Assembly (NCBI GenBank): GCA_029255685.2
Contig: CM055311.2
Coordinates: 62,318,048 to 62,382,047, forward strand
Source of the DNA: Silene conica
Lineage: Eukaryota > Streptophyta > Magnoliopsida > Caryophyllales > Caryophyllaceae
DNA length: 64,000 bases
Direction of reading: 5' to 3'
Shown: piece by piece, positions 10,747-20,503 of the stretch
Layout of the letters: the number at the start of each line of letters is the position of its first letter
Numbering within the stretch: position 1 is the stretch's first letter
The notes under the pieces: model-generated
Told to the model about the DNA's origin: nothing
Database searches by the model: none
The model's input: the letters and a program-made list of their open reading frames with translations, nothing else
Made by a program: the position numbers and the translations under genes

Positions 10747-13010
10747 CCAGAGGCTATGGTATGCATTTACTTCTCATAGCTGTGAGGTTATATTTTGCAT
10801 CAAGTTTTTTTTCATCTCTTTCTAGTTTCTAAGATAGTCTCGTAGAAGGTTTATCTCTTACCTACCATTTTCCACTGTGCAGGTGGAGTACAGGTTCATT
10901 TCTTAATGATAAAAGTAAAATATATTTTCCTGTTTTTGAAATGGTCTCTGAAAAAAATAGTACTACCACAATCTCAAAATTATCCTCCTGGTTTCGGGTA
11001 AATAATACGGCATATCAACTTTGACCACTAAGGGTTTGTTTGGATTGAGAGAATTGGAGGGAAAGAGGGGATTATTTTCCTTCGTTTGGATACAATTTAT
11101 GGAGGGAAGGAAATGGGAGGGGAAGGAAATGAGAGGATTTAACTTCCCTCCTTTAGAGCAACCTACAATCTTTCCATGGGAGGCAAGATTTGGAAGGAAA
11201 ACCCTATTTGAACCCTCATCTAACTATCAAAAGTCATTTCTTGGATAATCTCCATCCATTAGTCCATCTCCCTCCTTCCTCCCCTTCCATTTCCATCTCA
11301 TCAATTTTATTATCTAAACAACCACACTTCATTTTCCCTCCCTTCCCCTCCCCTCACTCCCCTTCCCCTCCCTTTCCCTCCTAAAATTGTATCCAAACAC
11401 ACCCTTGTTTGAATAGCAAAAATGAGGGTGAAAGGAAATAGATGGGGACAGATTTGGAGGGATCCAATTTCCCTTCTCCAAGTCTAATCAAAATCTCTCC
11501 ACAATAGGCAAGATTTGGAAGGAAATTGTATCCAAACACCCACACTAGATTGCCCCCCTTTCCCTGCTTCTCCCTCCCCTCCCTTTCCCTCCTCTTTTGT
11601 TATCCAAACACACCCCTAGGGGTATGTCTGGATTGAAGGATTTGGAGGGAAAGGGGAAGGAGGGATTTGAAGGGATGAGAAATTTGGTTAGCAAAATGAA
11701 GGTGGAGGGGAAGGAAAATCGATCCCTCCATTTTCCTTCTCCAAGCCAAATTATCTTCTCTCCAACAAAGGCAAGATTTGGAGGGAAAATCACCTCCTCC
11801 ATTCCCCCTCCCCTTACCTTCCCTCCCTTTCCTTTCCCTTCCCCCCTCCCTTTTCCTCCACTTTTGCTATCCAAACACACCCATTTCTTCAAATAAACGT
11901 TGTCTTATTTTATTATTAAACCAGCTATACTTATTTTATAATTTTTAGAAAGTTGCAACACAGCTATTGTTGTGAGAAAATATCGGTCAAAGTTGACCTT
12001 GTTTGAGCACCAAAGCCAAAAGGGGATAATATAAATGAGATTGGTGAGCAAGCAGGAACCATCGTTATAATTACACCTTAGCTTCACAACTTGCACTTTG
12101 AACCATCGTTATAATTACACATGATGATGCTTATGTTGTGTTAAGATTAAAAAGCTGATCAACAGTCTTAATTAACGATTTTAAACTGTTGCCTGATTGA
12201 AATTTGGTGTATGTTTGGTTGACCAAGCTACTTGTTGATGGTATCAGATATGATTTAGCTCATTTATCATAAACATACCTGGTCTTCATTTCTCGTTCTT
12301 GTATTTGTGTAAAAAGTGTTCCTGGCTGAGTTTTGGATCAACATTTTTCTTTTCCTTTTTGCCTTGAACTCGTGCTTTTTTGCTGACTTGACGTTGATTT
12401 AAACGAGTCAAATCAACCTGAATTTTGGTTAACTGCTTGCTCCGTAGTTTGGCATTTATCTCAAGAAATTTCACAGTGTGTTGTTTAGCTGGTTAGAGTT
12501 TAGCTTAGCTTTTCTCATCCTGAAGCATTCAGGTACTCTTCAGGTATTTGCACGTGCATCTTGATGTTTATTTGGTGAATTTCACGGTGATATATTTTTG
12601 CGTAAACGTGTCATGGGATCACGGCCATTGAGTCTTGAGCTTTAGGACTTGTGGGCTCTCATCCCTCATGCTTAATTACAACAGATCCCTTTATGTGACT
12701 CTTTGTTTTATTGAACAAAACTTACATAGATTTTCAAGTTTTGCAGGTCCAGGTTTTTCTGAAAGCAGGTCGGGTCGGGTCATCTTATTTTAAGCAGTTT
12801 ATTGTGTTATTTGTATACAGGTTGACTGTTCATCTGCAGAGCTGTTTGCAGGATGTTTTCAGATACGGATGAAGAATCTGTTTGCCTGAAGAACTCTAGT
12901 AATGCCTGCTTCTGATGGTGATTACGGGAAATTTAATGGCGTTTTCGAGTAGATATACTCTGGTTTGTAATTTGAATTTTTTTTTGGCTTAATCAGCTTT
13001 TGGAATTTCT
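10747..13010 (+). other. U2AF35: Probable spliced 3' UTR of U2AF35
   Basis: Inference. Twelve bases after the stop codon comes a good donor (GTATGC, 10759). Acceptor-like TTTTGCAG, TATACAG and CTGCAG sites lie at about 12746, 12821 and 12838, followed by an exon-like stretch to about 13000. A MITE cluster (11031-11885) would lie in a 3' UTR intron. No other gene explains 12.1-13.0 kb. RNA data would be needed to place the polyadenylation site. Confidence 0.35.
11031..11885. mobile_element. Cluster of three related MITEs with purine/pyrimidine-biased arms
   Basis: One copy runs 11031-11405, from AGGGTTTGTTTGGATTG to ATCCAAACACACCCT; another runs 11617-11885, from AGGGGTATGTCTGGATTG to ATCCAAACACACCC. 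Between them lies a partial or degraded third copy (about 11406-11616) ending CCAAACACACCCCTA. The arms are G/A-rich on the left (GGAGGGAAAG) and C/T-rich on the right, so each copy can fold into a long hairpin. The ends resemble the hAT-type MITEs common in plants, but no target duplication was clear. Apparent reading frames here are by-products of base bias. Confidence 0.8.
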
Positions 13011-13585
13011 TGGAGCAATTTTGACCTGAAATTGCATTAGTTGTTTCTGTCGGACAGAATTTGAGTTTCATCTTTGTGCCTGGTCATTATGCCGTTACAT
13101 TTGTTTGGGTTTGGTTCTTTAAGGAAAAACAGATACAAGTAATATAATTATGAAACCAGGGTTATCTTACTTTCCCTTTACACCCCCATCTTTGGGTTAG
13201 GTTCTCTGAGTCGTCAATATGCTATTTGGTGAGTTTGGTAGATAGCATATTGAAGAGGTGAATTATGGTGTAATTTACTACTGTATTTTACATTATGTTT
13301 CTCATCCTAGTATATTTAATCAGTAGATTGGAAGTTATTTCAATTGACAATCTTATTCTTGAAAAGAAATATTTTGTCAATAATGATTCATATTCATACT
13401 AATCATTTTACTAGAAAAATAAACAATTTGGTAATGTGAAACCGCTAACTAGCAAACTTGGCAATTACTATATTTTGGTTAAAGTTGTTATTAAATTAAA
13501 ATCTACTATTATTTATAATATGTTTTTACAACCTACATTTTATAACTAAATTAACATGGTAAAGGGGAGATGTTGTAACATTTTA
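13011..13585. other. AT-rich DNA without recognised features
   Basis: I see no coding exon, RNA gene or clear element end. It separates the probable end of the U2AF35 transcript from the Helitron-type end at 13586. Confidence 0.5.
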
Positions 13586-13616
13586 CTAGTTTTAAACCCG
13601 TGCAATTTGCACGGGT
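13586..13616 (-). mobile_element. Helitron-type 3' terminus (minus strand)
   Basis: On the minus strand a hairpin (CCCGTGCA...TGCACGGG) is followed about 11 nt later by CTAG and then T, the classic Helitron 3' end. The element would extend to the right. Its 5' TC end is not identified, so only the end is annotated. Confidence 0.6.
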
Positions 13617-13934
13617 ATGTTGATTCAAATTTTGTTACAAAATATAAATTTAAGATTAGTGAAAATAACGCACTTAGGCAATTAGCTGAGTGGTTGATTT
13701 AATACAATACGCCCTCTTGTCAGGCTGTCAGCTATATTTAAATTTCTTCTTTTTCTTGTTATTTAGCCAAAAATTGACTTATATTTATAGCAAAATTATT
13801 TGGATAAAAATTAAAATAATTTAAATTAATAAAATGTGCAATGGTCTTAATAGTTGTACACCAATGCTTATCGTTAAATCATACTTCCTCAATTTTTCTA
13901 TTTTCCGCACATTTCCCTTATATGGCAAATTTTC

Positions 13935-14137
13935 TATCACAAATTCTTATTTGCAACGGCACTATCCGTCGCAAGCTTGTGACGGATACCGTTTTCTCTC
14001 ACAAAATACCCACTTTTTCTCTCCCCCCACACTATTCATGTGGTCCCTTTTCTCCACTAACTCATTTTGTATTCATTTTATCTCACAAAATATCCGTCAC
14101 AAATGGTGACCCGTCGCAAGCAAGACTTACTAATTTT
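13935..14137 (+). mobile_element. MITE of the GACGGATA family, copy 1
   Basis: About 200 bp, bounded by AATTCTTATTTGCAACGG on the left and CCGTCGCAAGCAAGACTT on the right, which are imperfect inverted repeats. It has internal TATCCGTC / GACGGATA inversions and no coding capacity. A second copy in opposite orientation is at 28520-28712, and comparing the two supports these limits. Confidence 0.75.
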
Positions 14138-14275
14138 CTATTTTTTACCCATTTCTTTTCTTTCTTATTTTGGCCATGCAAATGGCCACTTGGTCCTTGT
14201 TATTTTTCTAAAATTACAAAGAATGCCATTGATTAAGTCTTCCAAATTTGTGGGTTATTTCTCTTAAACTGATTA

Positions 14276-14764
14276 GTGACCAATCCAAATCTGCTTATGC
14301 TAATGACTCTGTCCAAATTTTTGGCCCAAAATCCAAATTTCCCTCTAATACCCTACCCATATACAAATCCAATAACTACATCAAAGCCCTACTCAAAAAC
14401 CCTACCCATATACAAATTTCCCTCTAAAACCCTACTCAAAAATGAATGCGATTATTATTGGCGTTGTGAGGTTCAATGTAAATACTGTGATGGTGTTGAC
14501 GATTCTTTTATTGATGAATCAGAAATACCTAATACACCTTGGTTTACTAATTTAGATGAAGAAGAGTCTGATTTTGGTATTGAACTCGTTAGATCCGGTG
14601 ATGTTGTTAGCAGATCTGGTTGTGTTTCGCCAATACGCCTTAAATCTGACAAAATTGAAGAAAAATCCCCATGTACAAAGAGGTTCAAGGCCTACAAATC
14701 TCTCTTGTCTTTATTTCACAACACTTTTATGTATCTTCTAGTTATAGTCAATGTATCATTGTAA
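14276..14764 (+). CDS. Unrecognised 162-residue open frame, doubtful
   Basis: I do not recognise this protein. It is open for 162 codons. The first 55 residues are low-complexity Pro/Thr/Asn/Leu repeats (PYTNPITTSKPYSKT-like). The middle has a short Cys cluster (CEVQCKYC) and an acidic stretch (LDEEESDFGIEL), and the C-terminus is hydrophobic. It lies between two Helitron-type ends, so it may be a captured gene fragment. No splice partner or promoter is evident. Confidence 0.25.
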   Translation: MTNPNLLMLMTLSKFLAQNPNFPLIPYPYTNPITTSKPYSKTLPIYKFPSKTLLKNECDYYWRCEVQCKYCDGVDDSFIDESEIPNTPWFTNLDEEESDFGIELVRSGDVVSRSGCVSPIRLKSDKIEEKSPCTKRFKAYKSLLSLFHNTFMYLLVIVNVSL

Positions 14765-14790
14765 TTATTTCCTTCATATTTACTTGCATA

Positions 14791-15731
14791 TCTAACTCTA
14801 TAAAAGCAATAGCTTTTAAATGATTCTGATTGGCTCCTTGGATTAAGGAAATAAAGGGGCCCACTTTTTTTACAACGAATTAATTTACCTCCTACGTAAA
14901 TTTAGAATTAATTTTCCTCTTTTCCTCCTTCCTTATCATGTAATTTCCGAATTAATTTTCTTATTCCTTATTTATATTATGTAATATTGTTATATGATTT
15001 ATATATAAAATACGATATATGATCAAATTATTGTTAATTGAAAATATAATAACGGTTCAATATACCCCAAAATTAATTCAATTAAAAGTCTTATATTTTG
15101 TAATGCATTCGGCTTACATTTCGCCATTGTCGTAGTAAAATTAGAATTTCAAACTAAAAAAATCATATTCTGAATGTTACATTTAATAATATTTCGTTTA
15201 TTAATAAGGATCGGGTTGCATATTAATAATTAATAATAATACTAATAAAATAAACTCGAAATGTTTATACTATCAAATCTAAATAAAGATTTGAAGAGAT
15301 TATGATGGACTGCTTAAAATTAGCAGTCTAAAAGTTTTTTCTTATCCGTCTACCCCCACCTGCTAAAAAATTTCTATCATTTTACTTTCATTTAAAGGGT
15401 AAGTTGTTTAAGAGGTAAGTTGTTTAAGGGGTAAGTTATACAAGTATCATACAATTTATTATCTATTTTATATGGTTCAGATTTATTTCATAAAGTTTGA
15501 TTATTTCCGTTAATAACATTAAAATTGAAAACTAATTTCAATTTATAATAATCTTTAAAAAATAAATTAATTAATTCAATATCAATAAATCAATTATTTG
15601 GAGTCAAAATCATCGCCGAATTGATAATCTATATATTTCTCATTTAAATTCATATTGAATTATATTTGCACTAATATTTACGGAGTTTTTAGAAACAGAC
15701 CCGTACATTTTTTGTACGGGCATAAAACTAG
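14791..15731 (+). mobile_element. Short non-autonomous Helitron candidate
   Basis: The 5' end TCTAACTCTATAAAAGC follows an A. The 3' end has a hairpin CCCGTAC...GTACGGG (15700-15720) and then CATAAAACTAG, followed by T. A/T flanks without a target duplication are what Helitron insertion gives. There is no Rep/helicase coding in 941 bp. The 3' end is the stronger evidence; the 5' end is chosen by motif only. Confidence 0.55.
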
Positions 15732-15836
15732 TATGTATATATAGCGGCAAGTATATTTCTCTAGGTTATTTTTATTCTCATTGTAATAGTATATATACTT
15801 AGGCTTTTACACTTTCTTAATCATGCAATTCAATAC

Positions 15837-16608
15837 TGGGGAAATGGTGATTGCCCCTCATAACTTTGAGCAATTGTGAAATTAACCCTACAACTTTCGA
15901 TTGGAGTAATTTGGCTTCATAACTTACGTAATAAGTCAAATTAAACCCCTTTATCAAAATCTCAGGAAAAATTCAATTTATCATATTCAAAAAGTAAGAA
16001 ATGGTTATATTTTTTATGAAAAATAAAAATTATAATTTTAAAAAATTAATTTTAATTTTCTTTACCATGAATTAGATGAAAAATAATACGAATTGCATAC
16101 TAAATCCATTTTTTTTATATACATATGTAATTCATTATGATTTAACAAAATCAATTAAAAATCTTATGTGTAAATTTTTTGATATGTTGAAAAATTGAAA
16201 AATTTAAATATTTTTTTATCCTTTTATTATTTTGTTTATATTTTTTGTCATGAAAATATTTTATTCCAACTTTAAATTTAAACACAACTACCTAATAAAC
16301 AAAATATTTTGCAATTGAAAATTTTTACCAAAATTGTAAATAAAAGTTTAAAAAAAATATGTACTTTATAATAGAAATAATATTTTTTTTCGTAAAATTT
16401 TTGAAGTTTTTTTTTATCTAATTTATGCTAGTTTATTTTTTTGATTAATTTTTGTATTTTTTTGTATTTTTCATAAAACAACCCATTTTTGTGATACAAT
16501 AAATAGAATTTCTCTTGAGATTTTGATAAAAGGGTTTTTCTAATTGAAAATTATAGAAGTTAATTTTACAATTGTATAAAGTTATAAGGGTCAATCACCA
16601 TTTACCCG
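15837..16608. mobile_element. Mutator-type TIR element with 10-bp target duplication
   Basis: 772 bp. The ends are inverted (GGGGAAATGGTGATTGCCCC against GGGTAAATGGTGATTGACCC), with similarity continuing about 80 bp inward. The flanks are a perfect 10-bp duplication, AATTCAATAC, at 15827-15836 and 16609-16618. A 9-10 bp duplication is typical of Mutator-like elements. The interior is very AT-rich with no open frame, so it is non-autonomous. Confidence 0.85.
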
Positions 16609-16618
16609 AATTCAATAC

Positions 16619-18585
16619 AATTCAAACATTTCTCATAATTCTATCATGACCCATCACAAGATTCACAACCTTGTGAATATATATCCATCAGAAGCAAAGC
16701 TTAACAAATTTTCACTTAAGTTTTTCAATTGGGAGGTGGTGAGGAAAATGTCTGATGAAGGATGGGGAAGGAGGTGGTTCGTGCGCCACATCCGTATCAT
16801 CTGATGAGCGTGATAGTTTACATCATGATGCACTGGCGCAACTTTTAATCATCCTTTTGATATTATGAATAGTCCCCACAAATTTTCATGCCAATAATTT
16901 ACCATGTCAGTATGTCACCAGTAATCATTCTAAGCATGTATATACAATATACACATATTATTATAGGAAATTGAGGATTTACTTGCTCTAAATAATAATT
17001 TCATCCAACGGCGATTGAGCTATTTTAGTTCATCCTGGCTTGTATCCAAATAGAGTGGTAGGAAGCCAAGGCGCCATTAATACGACAACTCATTTAAATA
17101 GACTAAAATGAAACAAAGTGATTAACACCACAGTTTCGAAGTTGCTTATCACTTTTGTGTGATTGCCACAGAAATGTGTGGTTTCCTCTGGGATTACATT
17201 TGCCCCTCGCTTTCTCATGTTTTGACATCATCTGTTTCAGCTACAATTTTGCGTATTATCTTGCTTTCTTGAACACGATAATGTTTTGGACAAATTTAGT
17301 TAACTAATGCCTACGGGTGACATTGGTTTGTAAAAGGGATAAACTGGCTATTTATTTGGGGTTGGGAATTCCACGCTCAATAATACTGACCCACTGGATT
17401 TAATATCCTTCTCACCAAACTATGAGAGAATATTCTATATCATAGTATAGGATATTTTTTCCACTAAATCCAAATCGGATATATATTTGTTCGTCATTGC
17501 TCTTTCATTTACATATTTTACTCAAATACCGACTGTTTTCCATAATATTTTCATAGCATATCCTTTTCTTAGAACCAAAAAGTACCACGTTTTCCTCTTT
17601 TCATTCTCGAAAACATAATCAAATTCTTAAATTAAAGATCACAATTTTAATACTAAGCACTAAATTACTTCTTTTAATCTTTAAATTACTTTAGTTTTAT
17701 TCGGATTAAGTTCATTTAATACTTAACTTTTTCAATTAAGGTTTTGAATTTTTTTTATCCAGATTTAGATTAAGTTGATAATTAATTAAGTGGTGATAGC
17801 GCAAGGGTAGTGCGACAGGGGAGGGGCGTCGGTACAGGGTGGCGGCATGAGCAAAATGACGGTAATGGGTTACGGCATGGGCGAAATGACGGTAGGGATA
17901 GTCACGCCGCCCCTATTGGGTGTTTGGGTTAGGATTTGACAAGCCCCAAGTTTAGAAGGGACACATTAATGTGAATTAGAAATATTTATTTGTCAAATAA
18001 CATTTATTTCCTAGAAAGATAAAACATAAGGCAAGTAATCTAGTGGTTTTGCATCTTATCCAATGTTAAGAGGTCTTATTTTCTATTCCCCATGACTTTA
18101 TCCACCATTTTTAATTTCTTTTTTTTGAGAAATTATTACATTTATAGGCACCGTTTTTATATTTTTTTTTGTTTTAACATTTTTAATTTCCTTTTTCTAG
18201 AAATTATTACATTGATTTTTATAATTTCTTTTGTTAACTCACAATGTTGATAGGCTCATCCATTTAATTGTTTACTTATACTTTAGTGCGTCAATTGAAT
18301 TATGAAATATTTTCCGTGATTTTGTGTTCATTGTTCATCGTAGCATAATTTGCACAAATTAAATTACTTCAATGAACTCGTCTAATAAAGCTAATATCTA
18401 AACTTTGAAAGAATTCTGATCATTCGCGATTCGTTGACGATAAAAGGGTTGAATTATAAGGTACCCTCTTTCCAAATTTTCAAATCCAAAATCATTTTTT
18501 CTTCTAAACATTTTTTTGGTACCCATCTTTTTATCCGACAGAAAAGATTTAATAATTATTGAAAACTCGATACTTTAAAATCCTA
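16619..18585. other. Intergenic DNA, no gene recognised
   Basis: AT-rich DNA with no frame of convincing coding character and no RNA gene. Around 17800-17930 there is a short GC-richer patch with repeated ATGACGGTA phrases. Nothing else stands out. Confidence 0.5.
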
Positions 18586-19107
18586 CTAGTTTTACGTCCG
18601 TGCAAAAAATGCACGGGTGTAATTTTATTAAAATGAAAAAAATCAATAAAAAGGTGAATAAATATAATAAAAATATGGTTTTAGTATTGCAGTTATATCG
18701 AGGTTAAAAGAAAAGAGAATTTATACGCTTAATTTAGACGTAAATAAAACAACGCATCTGCTTTACATTATAAATGTATACAAATTATTATTTAGGAAGA
18801 CGCTATCGGTCTAAGTTAAAGAATTATCAAATATACTGATACGTGTCTATTTTATGATGTTTTACATCTATTTTTACACGTATTTAGTCGCTCATTTACT
18901 ATGTTTTAGCCTTTATTTCCCGCAAATTGTGTACTTTCGTATTTTTATGCACTTTTGCAGATTTATGCGGAAAAGAGACGATTTAGCACCAAATTCGTAT
19001 CCTCAAGTCTTTAGCTTAAATTAAGGAATAAATGGAAAGTCAACTGGAGTCAAAATCAAGTACCAAGAGTCAAAACAGAAGAAATCCGAAGATTTCCGTA
19101 CAGAAGC

Positions 19108-19240
19108 GGTCGACCGACCAGCTAAACGGGTCGGCCGACCAGGCCCGATTTTCAATAAAGCCCAATTCTCGAAGAAGGCCGAAAATAAAAGAAGTCCAGC
19201 AGGAAGTGGTCGACTGACCAGCTATACGGGTCGGCCGACC
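19108..19240. repeat. Two 21-bp-spaced palindrome pairs in Gypsy 5' LTR
   Basis: Sites start at 19108 and 19129, and at 19208 and 19229 (one site has CGACTGACC). The second member of each pair is the perfect palindrome GGTCGGCCGACC. Spacers are AGCTAAACG and AGCTATACG. The same sites recur in the 3' LTR, 6531 bp downstream. Confidence 0.93.
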
Positions 19241-19733
19241 AGCACGAAGCCCATACGATTTCTTTTTCGGAAATAAAGTAGAGTTTTAAGCTTTTAGGAA
19301 ACTCTTAGTTTTTACCCTATATAAACTAATCTTGTGATTAGGGTTTGAGATGCATTATAATCCAGTTTAACAGACAATAAGTTTCAGAGAGATTCAATTA
19401 TTCAGTTTTATTCAAGCTTTAGTTTTGTAATCTTTCAATAGTTCCCAAGTATTCAATAAAGTTAATTCCGTTCTGCCTTAATTCCAATTGTGGTAATTCT
19501 TCTTTGATCCAGTTTCATTATTTTTCTTATTGCTTTTATTACAATTGTTAAGTTAGAATCCCAAGCTTTATTTGAATCTTGCATGCTTAGATTATTTACT
19601 ATGTTCTCTATGTTTATTCCCAATTTTATATTCGTCTTAACAGTTATGAGTAACTAATTTTCATATGTTAGGATGTAGGGAATAATATGCATAGGTAAAT
19701 AAAATCCGAAAACCCGACCTGTAGCAGGACCAC

Positions 19734-19787
19734 GGTCGGCCGACTGGAATAGTCGGTCGGCCGACTGGAGTAGCCGGTCGGTCGACC
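19734..19787. repeat. Palindrome triplet at 21-bp spacing in Gypsy 5' LTR
   Basis: Sites start at 19734, 19755 and 19776 (GGTCGGCCGACT twice, then GGTCGGTCGACC), with 9-bp spacers GGAATAGTC and GGAGTAGCC. This is the only triplet seen; it shows the 21-bp step can be extended. Confidence 0.93.
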
Positions 19788-20386
19788 ACTCGCGTTTGTT
19801 TTCTTATTTCGTCTTTTCTTGTCAATTATAATATCCTGCAATGAGACCATAAGGAGACTTGTAGGATGTTAGTAATGACCTACCCAAGATTGAGAGATAC
19901 GGGAAGGGCATTGGTTTACACCTTAAGACGGATAGGTTACTCAAGGCTGAAAGGTATGTAACCTGGGATTTAGGAATCACCCTTATTGTTGACACCCAAT
20001 AATTGTGAGACCTAGGAACTAATAGCATATGCCGAAAGGAGCTATTAGGTAGCATAGACTTAAAAAGATATGTTACACCCCCTTACGCGACTGCAATACA
20101 TGTTGACCTTAGGATTTATTTTACCTTAGCTATTTATTACCCAAACATCCTAGCATTCCCTTTTATTATATTTTATTCTCATCTTTTATTTCTTGTTTTA
20201 TTTTAATCTTTGCTTAGACTTAGTAATCAACAATCAAACCCCCAATTTGTTACCTTTAAACATTAACATTAAGACAATAAACATTCCCCACCTCTTTGTG
20301 GTTCGACCCTGACTTTCACTATCTATTGTTAAGGTTAGGAATTATAAATTTTATCTTTGGTACCCTCAACGACGGGCATCAAATTT

Positions 20387-20403
20387 TGGCGCCGTTGCCG
20401 GGG
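20387..20403 (+). other. Primer binding site of the Gypsy element
   Basis: TGGCGCCGTTGCCGGGG lies five bases after the LTR end. This sequence is characteristic of Athila-type plant Gypsy elements; from memory it is assigned to a tRNA-Asp-type primer. It fixes the 3' edge of the LTR. Confidence 0.85.
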
Positions 20404-20503
20404 AGGTGACGCCAGTGTTTATTGTTTATTGTTTTTGTTTCTCTTTGTTTAAGGAACTTTTTGTTCCTTAAACCTTCTCACCTTTTTCTTGTAGTTTCCT
20501 CTT

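Larger units (their letters stand above)
18837..20381 (+). repeat. 5' LTR of the young Gypsy element
   Basis: Begins TGATACGTGTC and ends GACGGGCATCA. A TATA-like CCTATATAAACT at about 19317 is a plausible promoter for the element's RNA. The LTR carries two palindrome pairs and one triplet at 21-bp spacing. Confidence 0.96.

Noticed and set aside
11545-11896. Gly/Lys/Arg-rich and Pro/Phe-rich frames on both strands
   Set aside because: They come from purine/pyrimidine bias of the MITE arms; no homology or splice context.
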